In this document: positions 36,826 to 45,175 of the stretch, one piece after another
Position numbering within the stretch: the stretch's first letter is position 1
How the letters are laid out: each line of letters opens with the position of its first letter
From: Clostridium sp. OF03-18AA
GTDB lineage: Bacteria; Bacillota; Clostridia; Lachnospirales; Lachnospiraceae
DNA length: 64,000 nucleotides
NCBI RefSeq assembly: GCF_003478035.1
Contig: NZ_QUEP01000003.1
Location: 248,001 to 312,000, forward strand
Reading direction: 5' to 3'
The notes under the pieces: generated by a model
Database searches by the model: none
Told to the model about the DNA's origin: nothing
Seen by the model: the letters and a program-made list of their open reading frames with translations, nothing else
Made by a program: the position numbers and the translations under genes

Positions 36826-37022
36826 CGGCGAGCATCCGAGCAGGAGTGCATTGATTCAGGGATCTGGCTTCCTCTTAGCTCGCGGGTGACTGCGTTGGAG
36901 AACAGGGGACACTTGTCTGAGCGTAGCGAGTTGTGTCCCCTGTTCTCCGTCCTTAGCAGTCTCCCGGGAGCTTAGAGGAACCTTCCCTGAACCACCTAGC
37001 ACTCCTGATCGGATACTCGCCG
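36826..37022. repeat. 197-bp imperfect palindrome
   Basis: The arms match over nearly 90 bp: CGGCGAGCATCCGAGCAGGA pairs with the complement of TCCTGATCGGATACTCGCCG; further in, TTCAGGGA, TTCCTCTTAGCTC, GACTGC and GGAGAACAGGGGACAC each have a partner. The tip reads TTGTCTGAGCGTAGCGAGTT. Several arm differences keep pairing. No coding frame. Ends 11 bp before the promoter of the ABC operon. Confidence 0.85.
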
Positions 37023-37033
37023 CGTCCCGCCGA

Positions 37034-37062
37034 TTGACATTCTCCTCTCCCCATGCTATATT
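37034..37062 (+). promoter_or_regulatory. Promoter of the ABC transporter operon
   Basis: Consensus TTGACA (37034-37039), 17-nt spacer, TATATT (37057-37062). Confidence 0.8.
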
Positions 37063-37068
37063 CTACTT

Positions 37069-37246
37069 AACTTGGTCGTGCTAACCCCAAAGGTCATAGA
37101 AAACATGTCCTGAGGGCAAAGACGAAAAGGATCCGGCGCAAATTGAATCTATATATGACCTCCCCAGGCTATCTTATCGCCTTTAAGGTCATCCCCATGA
37201 ATTCACCCCGCCCGGTATGCTCTTTTCGTGTGCATACCGGGCTTTT
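37069..37246 (+). promoter_or_regulatory. Switch-like leader RNA with terminator before the ABC operon, class unknown
   Basis: AGGTCATA (37091-37098) pairs with TATGACCT (37154-37161), closing a ~55-nt domain that contains GAGGGCAAAGACGAAAAGG and GGCGCAAATTG. A second AGGTCAT (37186-37192) can compete for the same TATGACCT. A perfect terminator follows at 37210-37246. Mutually exclusive pairing plus terminator is the build of a riboswitch. GGGCAAA...CGCAAA recalls the c-di-GMP-I core, but spacing and flanks do not fit; no known class is assigned. Confidence 0.6.
37210..37246 (+). terminator. Leader terminator of the ABC operon
   Basis: GCCCGGTATGC, 11-nt loop, GCATACCGGGC, then TTTTATT; a perfect 11-bp stem 30 nt before the first start codon. 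Confidence 0.85.
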
Positions 37247-37275
37247 ATTATTCAACTTTCATGGAGGAACCAATT

Positions 37276-38355
37276 ATGAGAAAAATGTTATCCGTCATGA
37301 TGGCCGCTGCGATCGCAGGCTCTCTCCTCGCAGGCTGCTCATCATCCACAACCGAAACAACTGCTGCCGCTTCTTCCGCAGAAGAGACAACAGCAGCCGC
37401 TGAAACCGCCGCTGAAGCTTCCACAGAAGCAGCTTCCGCTGAGACCTCCGGTGATGAAACCGTTGTCCGCGTCGGCGGCTTAAAAGGACCGACAACCATG
37501 GGACTCGTAAAACTCATGGATGAGTCCGCAAACGGTGAAGCAGAAAACAACTACGAATTTACAATGGTAACCGCAGCTGATGAGATGACCGCCATGGTCG
37601 CAGGCGGAAAAGTCGATATCGCCCTGCTTCCGGCGAACGTCGCAAGCGTTCTCTACAATAAGACAAACAAAAATATCTCCGTGATCGATATCAACACTCT
37701 CGGCGTTCTCTACTTCGTATCTGCCGACAGCTCCGTGACAACGATCGATCAGTTAAAGGGAAAGACCGTATATCTTCCGGGAAAGGGAACTACTCCGGAA
37801 TACGCACTCCGCTATGTGCTCTCCGCCGCAGGACTCGGAGAGGATGATGTAACTCTTGAATTCAAGTCCGAGGCATCTGAGGTTGCTTCCGTCCTCGCTG
37901 AGGATCCGAACGCCATCGGTCTTCTTCCGCAGCCTTTCGTAACTGCCGCTCTCGCCCAGAACGAAAAGCTCTCCATCATCATGGACCTCACAAAAGAGTG
38001 GGATAACGTCCAGGGCGACGGTTCCGGAAGCCGTCTTGTAACAGGTGTTACCATTGTAAACAATGATTTCTTAAAGGAGCACGAGGATCTCGTCGATACG
38101 TTCTTACAGGAACATGAGGCATCCATCGCCTTCACCGCGGAGGATCCGGATGCCGCAGCCGAGCTCATCGCAAAGGCTGAGATCGTCGCAAAGGCTCCGA
38201 TCGCAAAAAAAGCGCTTCCTTACTGCAATATCACCTATATCTCCGGTGATGAGATGAAAACAGCACTTTCCGGTTACCTTCAGGCTCTGTACGACCAGAA
38301 CCCGGCCTCCGTCGGCGGTGAGCTGCCGGATGATGGATTCTACTATGTAAAGTAA
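37276..38355 (+). CDS. ABC transporter substrate-binding lipoprotein (NitT/TauT, NMT1-like)
   Basis: 359 residues. Signal peptide with lipobox (SLLAGCSS, Cys ~20), then a Thr/Ala/Glu-rich linker to ~60, then the binding domain: VRVGGLKGPTTMGLVKLMDE, VTAADEMTAMVAGGKVDIAL, YLPGKGTTPEYALRYVLSAA. Resembles NMT1/THI5-like and SsuA/TauA binders. Candidate ligands of the family are pyrimidines, sulfonates, nitrate-like anions or other small organics; none can be picked. GGAGGA lies 8 nt before the ATG. First gene of an operon that continues with permease and ATPase after a 400-bp gap holding a MITE. Confidence 0.88.
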   Translation: MRKMLSVMMAAAIAGSLLAGCSSSTTETTAAASSAEETTAAAETAAEASTEAASAETSGDETVVRVGGLKGPTTMGLVKLMDESANGEAENNYEFTMVTAADEMTAMVAGGKVDIALLPANVASVLYNKTNKNISVIDINTLGVLYFVSADSSVTTIDQLKGKTVYLPGKGTTPEYALRYVLSAAGLGEDDVTLEFKSEASEVASVLAEDPNAIGLLPQPFVTAALAQNEKLSIIMDLTKEWDNVQGDGSGSRLVTGVTIVNNDFLKEHEDLVDTFLQEHEASIAFTAEDPDAAAELIAKAEIVAKAPIAKKALPYCNITYISGDEMKTALSGYLQALYDQNPASVGGELPDDGFYYVK

Positions 38356-38410
38356 TTGTGACTGCGAAAGTTCTCAACAGTTACAAGCATTCATGCCGAC
38401 TGTGAAAAAC

Positions 38411-38440
38411 GAGGTATGGCTGGCAAAACAGTCATACCTC
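38411..38440 (+). terminator. Hairpin after the substrate-binding gene
   Basis: GAGGTATG ... CATACCTC followed by ATTTCT; weak U-run, so it may only slow transcription or protect the 3' end of the abundant binding-protein mRNA. Confidence 0.45.
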
Positions 38441-38528
38441 ATTTCTATATCGCCGTTTATTCTCACGGAATTTAGTTTACATAAGTCAGTTTAATCGCTT
38501 GAGCCATGAGAAATATCTGTTATAATTT

Positions 38529-38661
38529 GTAACTGTTCAGTAGGTCTGCGCACTTGCTGCGCTGACCGTAAGAAAACATAGGCTGGAAGGCAAAAATCCC
38601 ATCAGCGAAGCTGATCTGGAATGGATTTTTGCACGTAACTATGAAGGCACTGAATAGTTAC
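38529..38661 (+). mobile_element. IS66-like miniature element (MITE), copy 2, with 8-bp target duplication
   Basis: 133 bp, ends GTAACTGTTCAGT and ACTGAATAGTTAC. Flanked by TATAATTT on both sides (38521-38528 and 38662-38669). Internal sequence matches copy 1 at 6289-6420 in reverse orientation. It lies between the binding-protein and permease genes of one operon, 90 bp before the permease start. Confidence 0.82.
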
Positions 38662-38752
38662 TATAATTTTATTATTACGATTACCTGTAGAAATTCAACC
38701 GCTGGAAAGCAGCTTTGATTTTTATTACACTTTGTGAAAGGAGACAGCCACC

Positions 38753-39526
38753 ATGGATCATCGTTTTTCCGGATTTCTCCGCAGACTCTCGATCATCCTG
38801 TTCTGGATCATCCTCTGGCAGACCGCTGCCTCCCTGATCCGGAATCATATTTTCCTTGTGGGACCTGTCGATACGCTGCGGGCGCTCTGTGAGCAGATCG
38901 TTCTCCCGGACTTCTGGTCCGCCATCGCGTTTTCTTTCGGACGGATCAGCATCGGATTCTTTCTGGCGTTTTTTCTGGGACTTTTCACCGGATCTCTGGC
39001 GTACCGTTTTCCCATCGTGGACGAATTCTTAGTGCCGCCGGTGCAGCTCATGAAGACGGTTCCCGTCGCGTCCTTCGTGATCCTGGCACTGATCTGGACC
39101 GGCTCTAAAAACCTCTCCGTCTTTATCTCGTTCCTCGTGGTCTATCCCATGATCCATGTGAACACGAAAGCCGGGCTGATATCTGCGGACCGGGAACTCT
39201 TAGAGATGGCGGAAGTCTTCCACATCCCGTTTATCCGCCGGGCGCTCTATATCTACCGCACAGCACTCTACCCGTACTTAAAAAGCGCCTGCCGCACCGC
39301 TCTCGGCATGGGATTTAAGTCCGGGATCGCCGCCGAAGTCATCGGTGTGCCGGACGGTTCCATCGGCGAGGGGCTGTATCTCGCGAAGATCTATCTGAGC
39401 ACCGCGGAGCTCTTCGCGTGGACGGTTGTCATCATTCTTGTGAGCAGTCTGTTTGAGAAAGGTTTTCTGTGGATTCTGAAGAAATGTGCCGGAAAGGGGG
39501 CTGATGTGAATGAGTCCGATAAATAA
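38753..39526 (+). CDS. ABC transporter permease (NitT/TauT type)
   Basis: 257 residues with about six membrane helices. The ATPase-contact loop reads EMAEVFHIPFIRRALYIYRT near residue 150, then GMGFKSGIAAEVIG, in the place of the EAA motif of SsuC/TauC-like permeases. GAAAGGAGA precedes the ATG. Overlaps the ATPase gene by 17 bp, so the two are coupled. Works with the lipoprotein upstream to import an unknown small molecule. Confidence 0.88.
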   Translation: MDHRFSGFLRRLSIILFWIILWQTAASLIRNHIFLVGPVDTLRALCEQIVLPDFWSAIAFSFGRISIGFFLAFFLGLFTGSLAYRFPIVDEFLVPPVQLMKTVPVASFVILALIWTGSKNLSVFISFLVVYPMIHVNTKAGLISADRELLEMAEVFHIPFIRRALYIYRTALYPYLKSACRTALGMGFKSGIAAEVIGVPDGSIGEGLYLAKIYLSTAELFAWTVVIILVSSLFEKGFLWILKKCAGKGADVNESDK

Positions 39527-40193
39527 AAAAAATGACACTGCTCTCACACTCCGCTCTGTCACCAAATCCTACGACGGACAGCCGGTTCTCTCCGATCTCT
39601 CCCTGGAATTTTCCTCCGGAACTTTCTACTGTCTGATGGCACCATCCGGAAACGGAAAGACTACAATGTTTCGTCTGATCCTCGGACTTGAAAAGCCGGA
39701 TTCCGGTGTGATCCTGTTCGGTACACCGGCAGAGAATCCCGGCAATAACGATATAAAAGCATCTTCCGGCACGGTATCAAAATCTGATTCTTGCAGGCTC
39801 CGGGGGATGCGTCCCCTGATCTCCGCTGTTTTTCAGGAAAACCGTCTTCTGGAATGCTATACCGCCATTGAAAACCTCCGCTTCGCTCTTGGAAAGCGAT
39901 ATTCCAACGAAGCTCTGACCGCATACCTGCTCCGTCTTCTTCCGGAAGATGCCCTGAATAAGCCCGTCTGTGAATTCTCCGGCGGCATGAAGAGGCGTGT
40001 CGCGATCCTGCGCGCGATCCTCGCACCGACCGATATCATTCTCATGGATGAGCCGTTTACCGGTCTTGACGCGGATACAAGGCAACTCACGATCGATCTG
40101 GTCAAAGAGCTCTGCGCCGGAAAGCTTCTGATCATCGCTACCCATGCGGAGGACGACGCAGAGCTTCTGGGTGCGAAGATCATTCACTTATAA
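39510..40193 (+). CDS. ABC transporter ATP-binding protein
   Basis: 227 residues. Walker A APSGNGKTT, Q-loop FQENRLL, signature EFSGGMKRRVAI, Walker B IILMDEPFTGLD, switch His in IIATHAEDD. An insert of about 25 residues (around AENPGNNDIKASSGTVSKSD) between Walker A and the Q-loop is longer than usual. Powers the import by the preceding permease. Last gene of the operon, followed by a strong terminator. Confidence 0.92.
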   Translation: MSPINKKNDTALTLRSVTKSYDGQPVLSDLSLEFSSGTFYCLMAPSGNGKTTMFRLILGLEKPDSGVILFGTPAENPGNNDIKASSGTVSKSDSCRLRGMRPLISAVFQENRLLECYTAIENLRFALGKRYSNEALTAYLLRLLPEDALNKPVCEFSGGMKRRVAILRAILAPTDIILMDEPFTGLDADTRQLTIDLVKELCAGKLLIIATHAEDDAELLGAKIIHL

Positions 40194-40262
40194 GTCAGGA
40201 AACCGTTCCAACTGACTTATAACTTCTCAACCAGATCATCTGATCTGCAGGTCTTTAACTTT

Positions 40263-40323
40263 AAAAAGCGTTCTCCTGTCCGGGCATCTCATCAACTGAT
40301 ATACCGCAGGAAAACGCTTTTTT
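40263..40323. terminator. Bidirectional terminator between the ABC operon and MATE gene
   Basis: AAAAAGCGTT(CTCCTG) ... (CAGGAA)AACGCTTTTTT, with a long loop, between convergent genes. Confidence 0.8.
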
Positions 40324-40363
40324 ATTATTTACGAACGATGCAGACAGTAACAGTTTTTTCTCT

Positions 40364-41731
40364 CTATCTTGCCGCAAACAGCTTATCCATCTTACTCATA
40401 TGGAAGAAGTAGACCACGAACATTGAACATCCCGTAAACAGCCAGGATGCCACATACACATTCATCAACATATCATAAGTCGTGAACATGCGGAATATCG
40501 TTGTGAGCCAGATCAGACGGAATACGACCGTACCGAGGATCGTGATGACGGATGGCTCCAGAGACTTTCCAGTTCCTCGCAGACAGGAACTGGCAACCTC
40601 ATATGTCGCAGTTAAACCTTCCAATGCACACACCCGATCCATTCGTATGATCCCGTATGCCGCCACCGCAGCGCTCGTCGTATAGATGCTGACGAAAAAG
40701 TCTTCCCACACGATAAAAATCACGCTGAGGATCTCCGTAAATCCGAATCCAAAGAGCAGGCAGAGCCAGAAGATCTTTCTGCATCTCTTCATGTTGCCTG
40801 CACCAAAGTTCTGACTTGTAAATGTAACCGCCGCCTGGGCAAAAGCACCTGCAATATCATATGTAAAATACTCAAAATTCAGCGCCAGGGATGAACCCGC
40901 GATGGCCGCCTCACCGAACATGTTGATCCCACTCTGGATAAACACGTTGGAAACAGAAAAGATCGCACCCTGAATTCCTGCCGGGATACCGATCGCCAGC
41001 ACCTTTTTCAGCTCATTTGTATCGATCCGCATCCTGTCAAACCGGAAGCTGAACTCATCATTCCTGCGGTACAGATGGGAGATAATGAGGAATGTGCTGA
41101 CCACATTGGAGATCACCGTGGCGATGGCAACGCCCGCGACTCCCAGATGGAATCCGATCACAAGGAGCAGGTTTAAAATTACATTCAGCACGCCGGACAC
41201 GATAAGGTAGTACATCGGTCTCCTCGTATCACCGTAGCTTCTGACAATGGCAGAACCAAAGTTGTACGCGACCATAAACGGAATTCCCACAAAATAGATC
41301 CTGATATATAAGAGTGCCTGATCCAGCACTGTCTCCGGCGTTCCGGATGCCACAAGGACCATTCTTGCCACCAGCATTCCGATCACGAGAAGCGCAATGC
41401 CGAGAACCGCACCGAAGGTCAGGATCGTGTGGACCATGCTGTTGATCTTTCCGCGGTTTTTCTGTCCGATCAGGTTCGCAAGCGCCGCGTTCGGTCCCAC
41501 CGCGAGTCCCACGATCAGGTTTACAAAAATTCCAACGAGCGCCACACAGCTCCCGACCGCCGCCAGCGCCTGGTCCCCGGCGAACCGCCCGACGACCGCC
41601 ACATCCGCGGAATTAAATAACTGCTGTAAAATACTGCTGAATGCCAGCGGAATTGAAAACAGGATCAGTTTTCCCGCGAGTCCGCCGTTTAACATATCCA
41701 TTTCTTTTGACTTTTTTCCTGTCTGCTCCAC
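40364..41731 (-). CDS. MATE-family efflux transporter
   Basis: 455 residues, twelve membrane helices in two halves. The N-terminus (GKLILFSIPLAFSSILQQLFNSADVAVVG) and the start of the second half (IGIPAGIQGAIFSVSNVFIQ) are typical of MatE domains of the NorM/DinF group common in gut Clostridia. Exports cationic drugs or metabolites using Na+ or H+. A GTG at 41731 is taken as start; an in-frame ATG at 41701 is the alternative. Confidence 0.9.
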   Translation of the reverse strand: MEQTGKKSKEMDMLNGGLAGKLILFSIPLAFSSILQQLFNSADVAVVGRFAGDQALAAVGSCVALVGIFVNLIVGLAVGPNAALANLIGQKNRGKINSMVHTILTFGAVLGIALLVIGMLVARMVLVASGTPETVLDQALLYIRIYFVGIPFMVAYNFGSAIVRSYGDTRRPMYYLIVSGVLNVILNLLLVIGFHLGVAGVAIATVISNVVSTFLIISHLYRRNDEFSFRFDRMRIDTNELKKVLAIGIPAGIQGAIFSVSNVFIQSGINMFGEAAIAGSSLALNFEYFTYDIAGAFAQAAVTFTSQNFGAGNMKRCRKIFWLCLLFGFGFTEILSVIFIVWEDFFVSIYTTSAAVAAYGIIRMDRVCALEGLTATYEVASSCLRGTGKSLEPSVITILGTVVFRLIWLTTIFRMFTTYDMLMNVYVASWLFTGCSMFVVYFFHMSKMDKLFAAR

Positions 41732-41942
41732 TTTCTGTTGTCCTTTCCGATCTTTTCACTTCTGTATCATTTTGAATATTTTCATATTGTCCGGGTGTAT
41801 TATATACCATATTTTCTATTTTGTGTAAAAATAATGGAGCTTTACCAGAAGAGATCACTCTCCCGTGCTCTTTATGACCAGAAATTTTCCAAAATAAAAC
41901 TCCCGCATGATCCAGTTACAGTTGAGAATTTCCCTTCCGCAC

Positions 41943-41979
41943 AAAAACGGATGGACCCATCTCTGATCCATCCGTTTTC
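41943..41979 (-). terminator. Terminator of the small monooxygenase gene
   Basis: Minus strand AAAACGGATGGA ... TCCATCCGT followed by TTTTTG. The remainder of 41732-42044 shows no further feature apart from possible promoter sequence for the MATE gene. Confidence 0.75.
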
Positions 41980-42044
41980 CTCTCTTATTATTTTTCGTAT
42001 AGATTCGACTTTTCTGAAAGTACATACTGATCATACAATTCTGT

Positions 42045-42275
42045 TCATGTCTTCTTCACGATCTCAGAACTGCAATGCGCATCAAAATCTGCCTTTGTCT
42101 CCCAAAGATCGGAAACGATCACGACATCCGGATCATCCACCGATTTACTGATAAAATAATGGACATTTCCATGCTGTTCCCGGAACTGTTCTACCAGATT
42201 CGCATGTTTCAGCTCTCCGATATATTCTTCCCGTTTCCCGTCTTTTATCGTCAGGGCTGCAATATAGTGGGTCAC
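42045..42275 (-). CDS. Putative quinol monooxygenase (ABM domain, YgiN-like)
   Basis: 76 residues, slightly short for the family (~95). The pattern IAALTIKDGKREEYIGEL, HGNVHYFISKSVDDPDVVIV and LWETKADFDAHCSS is that of the antibiotic biosynthesis monooxygenase fold. GTG start at 42275 with AAGGAAGAG upstream. Such small dimers oxidise quinols or act in stress. Followed closely upstream by two flavodoxin-like genes, a possible redox cluster. Confidence 0.75.
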   Translation of the reverse strand: MTHYIAALTIKDGKREEYIGELKHANLVEQFREQHGNVHYFISKSVDDPDVVIVSDLWETKADFDAHCSSEIVKKT

Positions 42276-42423
42276 AGATCACTCTTCCTTTCGATTATCA
42301 TTTCGTTACTGGTGAAGTTCCCGTATTTTAGGAGTTCGCCCAGCACTGGTCCTTGTTTCGATTCCTTTGATTTTCCTGCCTTCAGACATTTTTAGGAATC
42401 GCAAAACACATTCTCATTGTCTG

Positions 42424-42972
42424 TCAGATCGACTTTCCAAGCTCATAAGCCTGTTCCAGTTCCGGCTTTCCGGTGATGTCTCCGACATCCCCATTGCCTC
42501 CCGCAAGAACATGCCCGATATTTTTCCATCTCAGATGTTTCATCAGGTGATCATAATAAGTCAGGACATCCTCAAATCCATTTCCTTCTGCCGCCATTAA
42601 AAGTGCGCTTGCCCGTCCATGTCCCCGGAGCAGGTTTCCATCGCCTTCCTCAAGTGCAAACAGTCTGTCGATCGCTGTTCTGATCTGTCCGCTCATATTC
42701 CAGTAATACAAAGGAGTCGCAAGAATGATCACATCACATTCTTTTACGGCCGGATAGATCTGTGACATATCGTCTTTCTGGACACATGGGCATTCGCGGC
42801 TGCTGTGACCGCCAAAACAGCCTTTACAACCATGGATTTCCATGTGATCAAGAAAGAATTCCGTAACCACATTCCCTGCACTCTCTGCGCCTTCCGTAAA
42901 CTTTCGGACCAGAGCGGAAGTGTTCCCATTTTTTCTGGGACTTCCATTCAGTATTACAATCTTCTTTCCCAT
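42424..42972 (-). CDS. Flavodoxin-family NAD(P)H-dependent oxidoreductase, first of a tandem pair
   Basis: 182 residues. FMN-binding GSPRKNGNTSALV at the N-terminus, CKGCFGGHSSRECPC resembling the cysteine motif of iron-sulfur flavoproteins, and TPLYYWNMSGQIRTAIDR for the flavin pocket. ATG at 42972 is preferred over a GTG at 42984, because AAAGGTGA lies 8 nt before it. Starts about 20 nt after the related gene 42993-43538 ends, so both are one operon and probably arose by duplication. Confidence 0.85.
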   Translation of the reverse strand: MGKKIVILNGSPRKNGNTSALVRKFTEGAESAGNVVTEFFLDHMEIHGCKGCFGGHSSRECPCVQKDDMSQIYPAVKECDVIILATPLYYWNMSGQIRTAIDRLFALEEGDGNLLRGHGRASALLMAAEGNGFEDVLTYYDHLMKHLRWKNIGHVLAGGNGDVGDITGKPELEQAYELGKSI

Positions 42973-42992
42973 ACCTGCACTCACCTTTTCTC

Positions 42993-43538
42993 TCAGATCT
43001 TCTCTGCCAGTTCAGCCGCCTGTCTGCATCCGTCTGTTTTTTCGATCTCTCCTGCGTTTAAAACACCCGGGACCAGCACTTCGCCGATCATATTCCACTT
43101 CAGCAGAGCAGCCGTACGCTCGATCGGGATCCGGACACCGTCCATGACAGACAGGTCATTTTCCTCACAGCAGGTGATCACGGCACATTCCTTGCCTGCG
43201 ATCTCTTTCCCTGCCACACAGAAGGAATACATTTTGTCGATAACCCCTTTGATCTGGGCCGGGATCGAATACCAGTAAACCGGTGTGCTGAACACAACCG
43301 CATCTGCTTCCAGGATTGCCGGTGCGATCATATTAAAATCATCGTCAAAGGAACAAGCCTTTCCAGTCTTAAAACATGTCTCGCATGCATGACATCCGCC
43401 AACCTGTTTCATCGCTGCATCAAAGCGGGTAACGGTATGCCCTTTATCCTCAGCTGCTTTGATAAATGCCTCTGTCATTGCAAAACTGTTGCCGTTTTTT
43501 CTTGGGCTTCCTGTGATAACTACGATTTTTTTGCTCAT
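42993..43538 (-). CDS. Flavodoxin-family NAD(P)H-dependent oxidoreductase, second of a tandem pair
   Basis: 181 residues with the same plan as its neighbour: TGSPRKNGNSFAMTEAFIKA, CHACETCFKTGKACSFDDDF and TPVYWYSIPAQIKGVIDK. The cysteines could hold an iron-sulfur cluster as in iron-sulfur flavoproteins. GGAGGAAAA precedes the ATG. Substrate unknown; relatives reduce quinones, nitro compounds or azo dyes. Confidence 0.85.
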   Translation of the reverse strand: MSKKIVVITGSPRKNGNSFAMTEAFIKAAEDKGHTVTRFDAAMKQVGGCHACETCFKTGKACSFDDDFNMIAPAILEADAVVFSTPVYWYSIPAQIKGVIDKMYSFCVAGKEIAGKECAVITCCEENDLSVMDGVRIPIERTAALLKWNMIGEVLVPGVLNAGEIEKTDGCRQAAELAEKI

Positions 43539-43765
43539 AAAATTTTCCTCCGCTTCTATTGGATCAGCTTTTTTTGTTGCTTATATCGGAATTATATCAA
43601 GAATGATTTCAAATACAAGTACGCACATTTAAGTGCAATACTAACATTATAGTTTAATACTTACCTATACGATAGTATTGATCAGATCAGTGACTCCGTG
43701 TAAAGTAACTATTTTCTCCTTCGTTTTTTCATCCTGACACTGAGCTTTTATTTAAATCTCTTTTT

Positions 43766-43796
43766 AAAAACGGGTATACCGATTCTGGTATACCCG
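43766..43796 (-). terminator. Terminator of the symporter-amidotransferase operon
   Basis: Minus strand CGGGTATACC-AGAATC-GGTATACCCG followed by TTTTT. Confidence 0.88.
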
Positions 43797-43822
43797 CCGC
43801 AAAAATTATGTCCGCTCTCTGC

Positions 43823-45160
43823 TTACTCCCGGATTTCTCCCTTCTTCAGACGGTCAAAGAAATCAAGTGTGAGCTCCCGCATCTTCGGAACCCAGAACAT
43901 GATGCCGATGACATGAACCAGGATCGCCCACATGTTGCCAAAATCTACCCACGGGAGTGCCGCATCAACACCGATCGTGCCTCCGATGAAACAGCAAACC
44001 ACAACCAGGATCTGCATGATCCGCTTTGCTGCTTTTCCCAGCAGGCTTTCCGCAAGGATCCCTGCCGATGTTGACATGGACAACGCTGAAGATGCTGCGA
44101 AAAGGATCAGGCTAATGGATGCCAGGAGTCTTCCCGGAAGACCGATCGTTCCAAATGCATTGATCGCCAGAACAGAACCAGGATCTCCAGTCTCCCATGT
44201 TCCTGTGACAAGAATGACCATTGCGCTGAACGTACAGATGATCATCGTGCACATAAATACCTCGAAAATACCAAACATTCCCTGCTTGACCGGCTCATTT
44301 GTGTTCGCCTGGGCATGCAGGATGCTGGCGCTTCCGTTTCCTCCGTCATTCGAGTACACACCTCTGGAACAACCGTTTTTGATCGTTGCCGCCAGCGCAG
44401 CCCCTGCAAATCCGCCAGTTGCCGCTGTCCCTGTAAATGCATTTGTAAAGACGGAGATCAGAGCCGGAATCAGATTCTGAATATTCAGAATGATCAGAAG
44501 TGTTCCAGCTGCCATATAGATGATCGCCATTGCCGGTACCAGTTTGTCAGTGACCTTTACAAGTGCGCCAAGACCGCCAAGAATAACCAGAACGATGATC
44601 ACACAGCAAACTACGGTTGTGATCAGGGACGGCACTCCGAATGTATGTACAGAGGAGCTGATCGCTCCGGTGTGAACGCCGCATCCGATCGCCATTCCAA
44701 AGCAGCAGGTGATCGCCCAGATCCATCCAAGTGGTTTCCAGATCTTTGCCAGATAAATATTCGCTCCGCCGCGCCACTGTCCGTTTGCATCCTTTTCTCT
44801 TGTATACACGCCAAGCAATGCCTCAGAATATTTTAATGCCATCGCGACAAAACCGATCACCCACATCCAGAAAACCGCTCCGGGACCTCCTAACGCGATC
44901 GCACTTCCGACACCGATGATGTTGCCGGTTCCGATCGTATTTGCAAGTGTCGCTGCCATCGCCGACCAGCTTGAGATTCCTTCTTCACTCTTACTGTGCG
45001 CTGCATCACCGAATGTTGCCTTCAGCATGTAGCCAAAATGTTTGATCTGGACAAAATCGCATGCCACGGTGATTACAAGACCGCCGCCGATCAGCAGGGC
45101 AAGGATCGGGAATGTCCACATCCAGTTCGTAAATGCCATGATTGCATTGTAAATTGCCAT
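43823..45160 (-). CDS. AGCS-family sodium:amino acid symporter, second copy
   Basis: 445 residues, about ten membrane helices. GTGNIIGVGSAIALGGPGAV and GCSRGVYSNDGGNGSASILH are AGCS signatures; the second deviates from the common SNEAGMGS, so substrate preference may differ from the copy at 18182. No riboswitch in front. It lies 15 bp after a C26 amidotransferase gene, suggesting uptake of an amino acid that is then used, or released from a gamma-glutamyl compound. Confidence 0.9.
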   Translation of the reverse strand: MAIYNAIMAFTNWMWTFPILALLIGGGLVITVACDFVQIKHFGYMLKATFGDAAHSKSEEGISSWSAMAATLANTIGTGNIIGVGSAIALGGPGAVFWMWVIGFVAMALKYSEALLGVYTREKDANGQWRGGANIYLAKIWKPLGWIWAITCCFGMAIGCGVHTGAISSSVHTFGVPSLITTVVCCVIIVLVILGGLGALVKVTDKLVPAMAIIYMAAGTLLIILNIQNLIPALISVFTNAFTGTAATGGFAGAALAATIKNGCSRGVYSNDGGNGSASILHAQANTNEPVKQGMFGIFEVFMCTMIICTFSAMVILVTGTWETGDPGSVLAINAFGTIGLPGRLLASISLILFAASSALSMSTSAGILAESLLGKAAKRIMQILVVVCCFIGGTIGVDAALPWVDFGNMWAILVHVIGIMFWVPKMRELTLDFFDRLKKGEIRE

Positions 45161-45175
45161 ATGATCTTCCCCCTG

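Noticed and set aside
37091..37161. c-di-GMP-I riboswitch in the ABC leader
   Set aside because: GGGCAAA and CGCAAA blocks recall it, but the P1b stem with GNRA loop, the following GC-C contacts and overall spacing do not match, so only an unknown switch-like leader is claimed.
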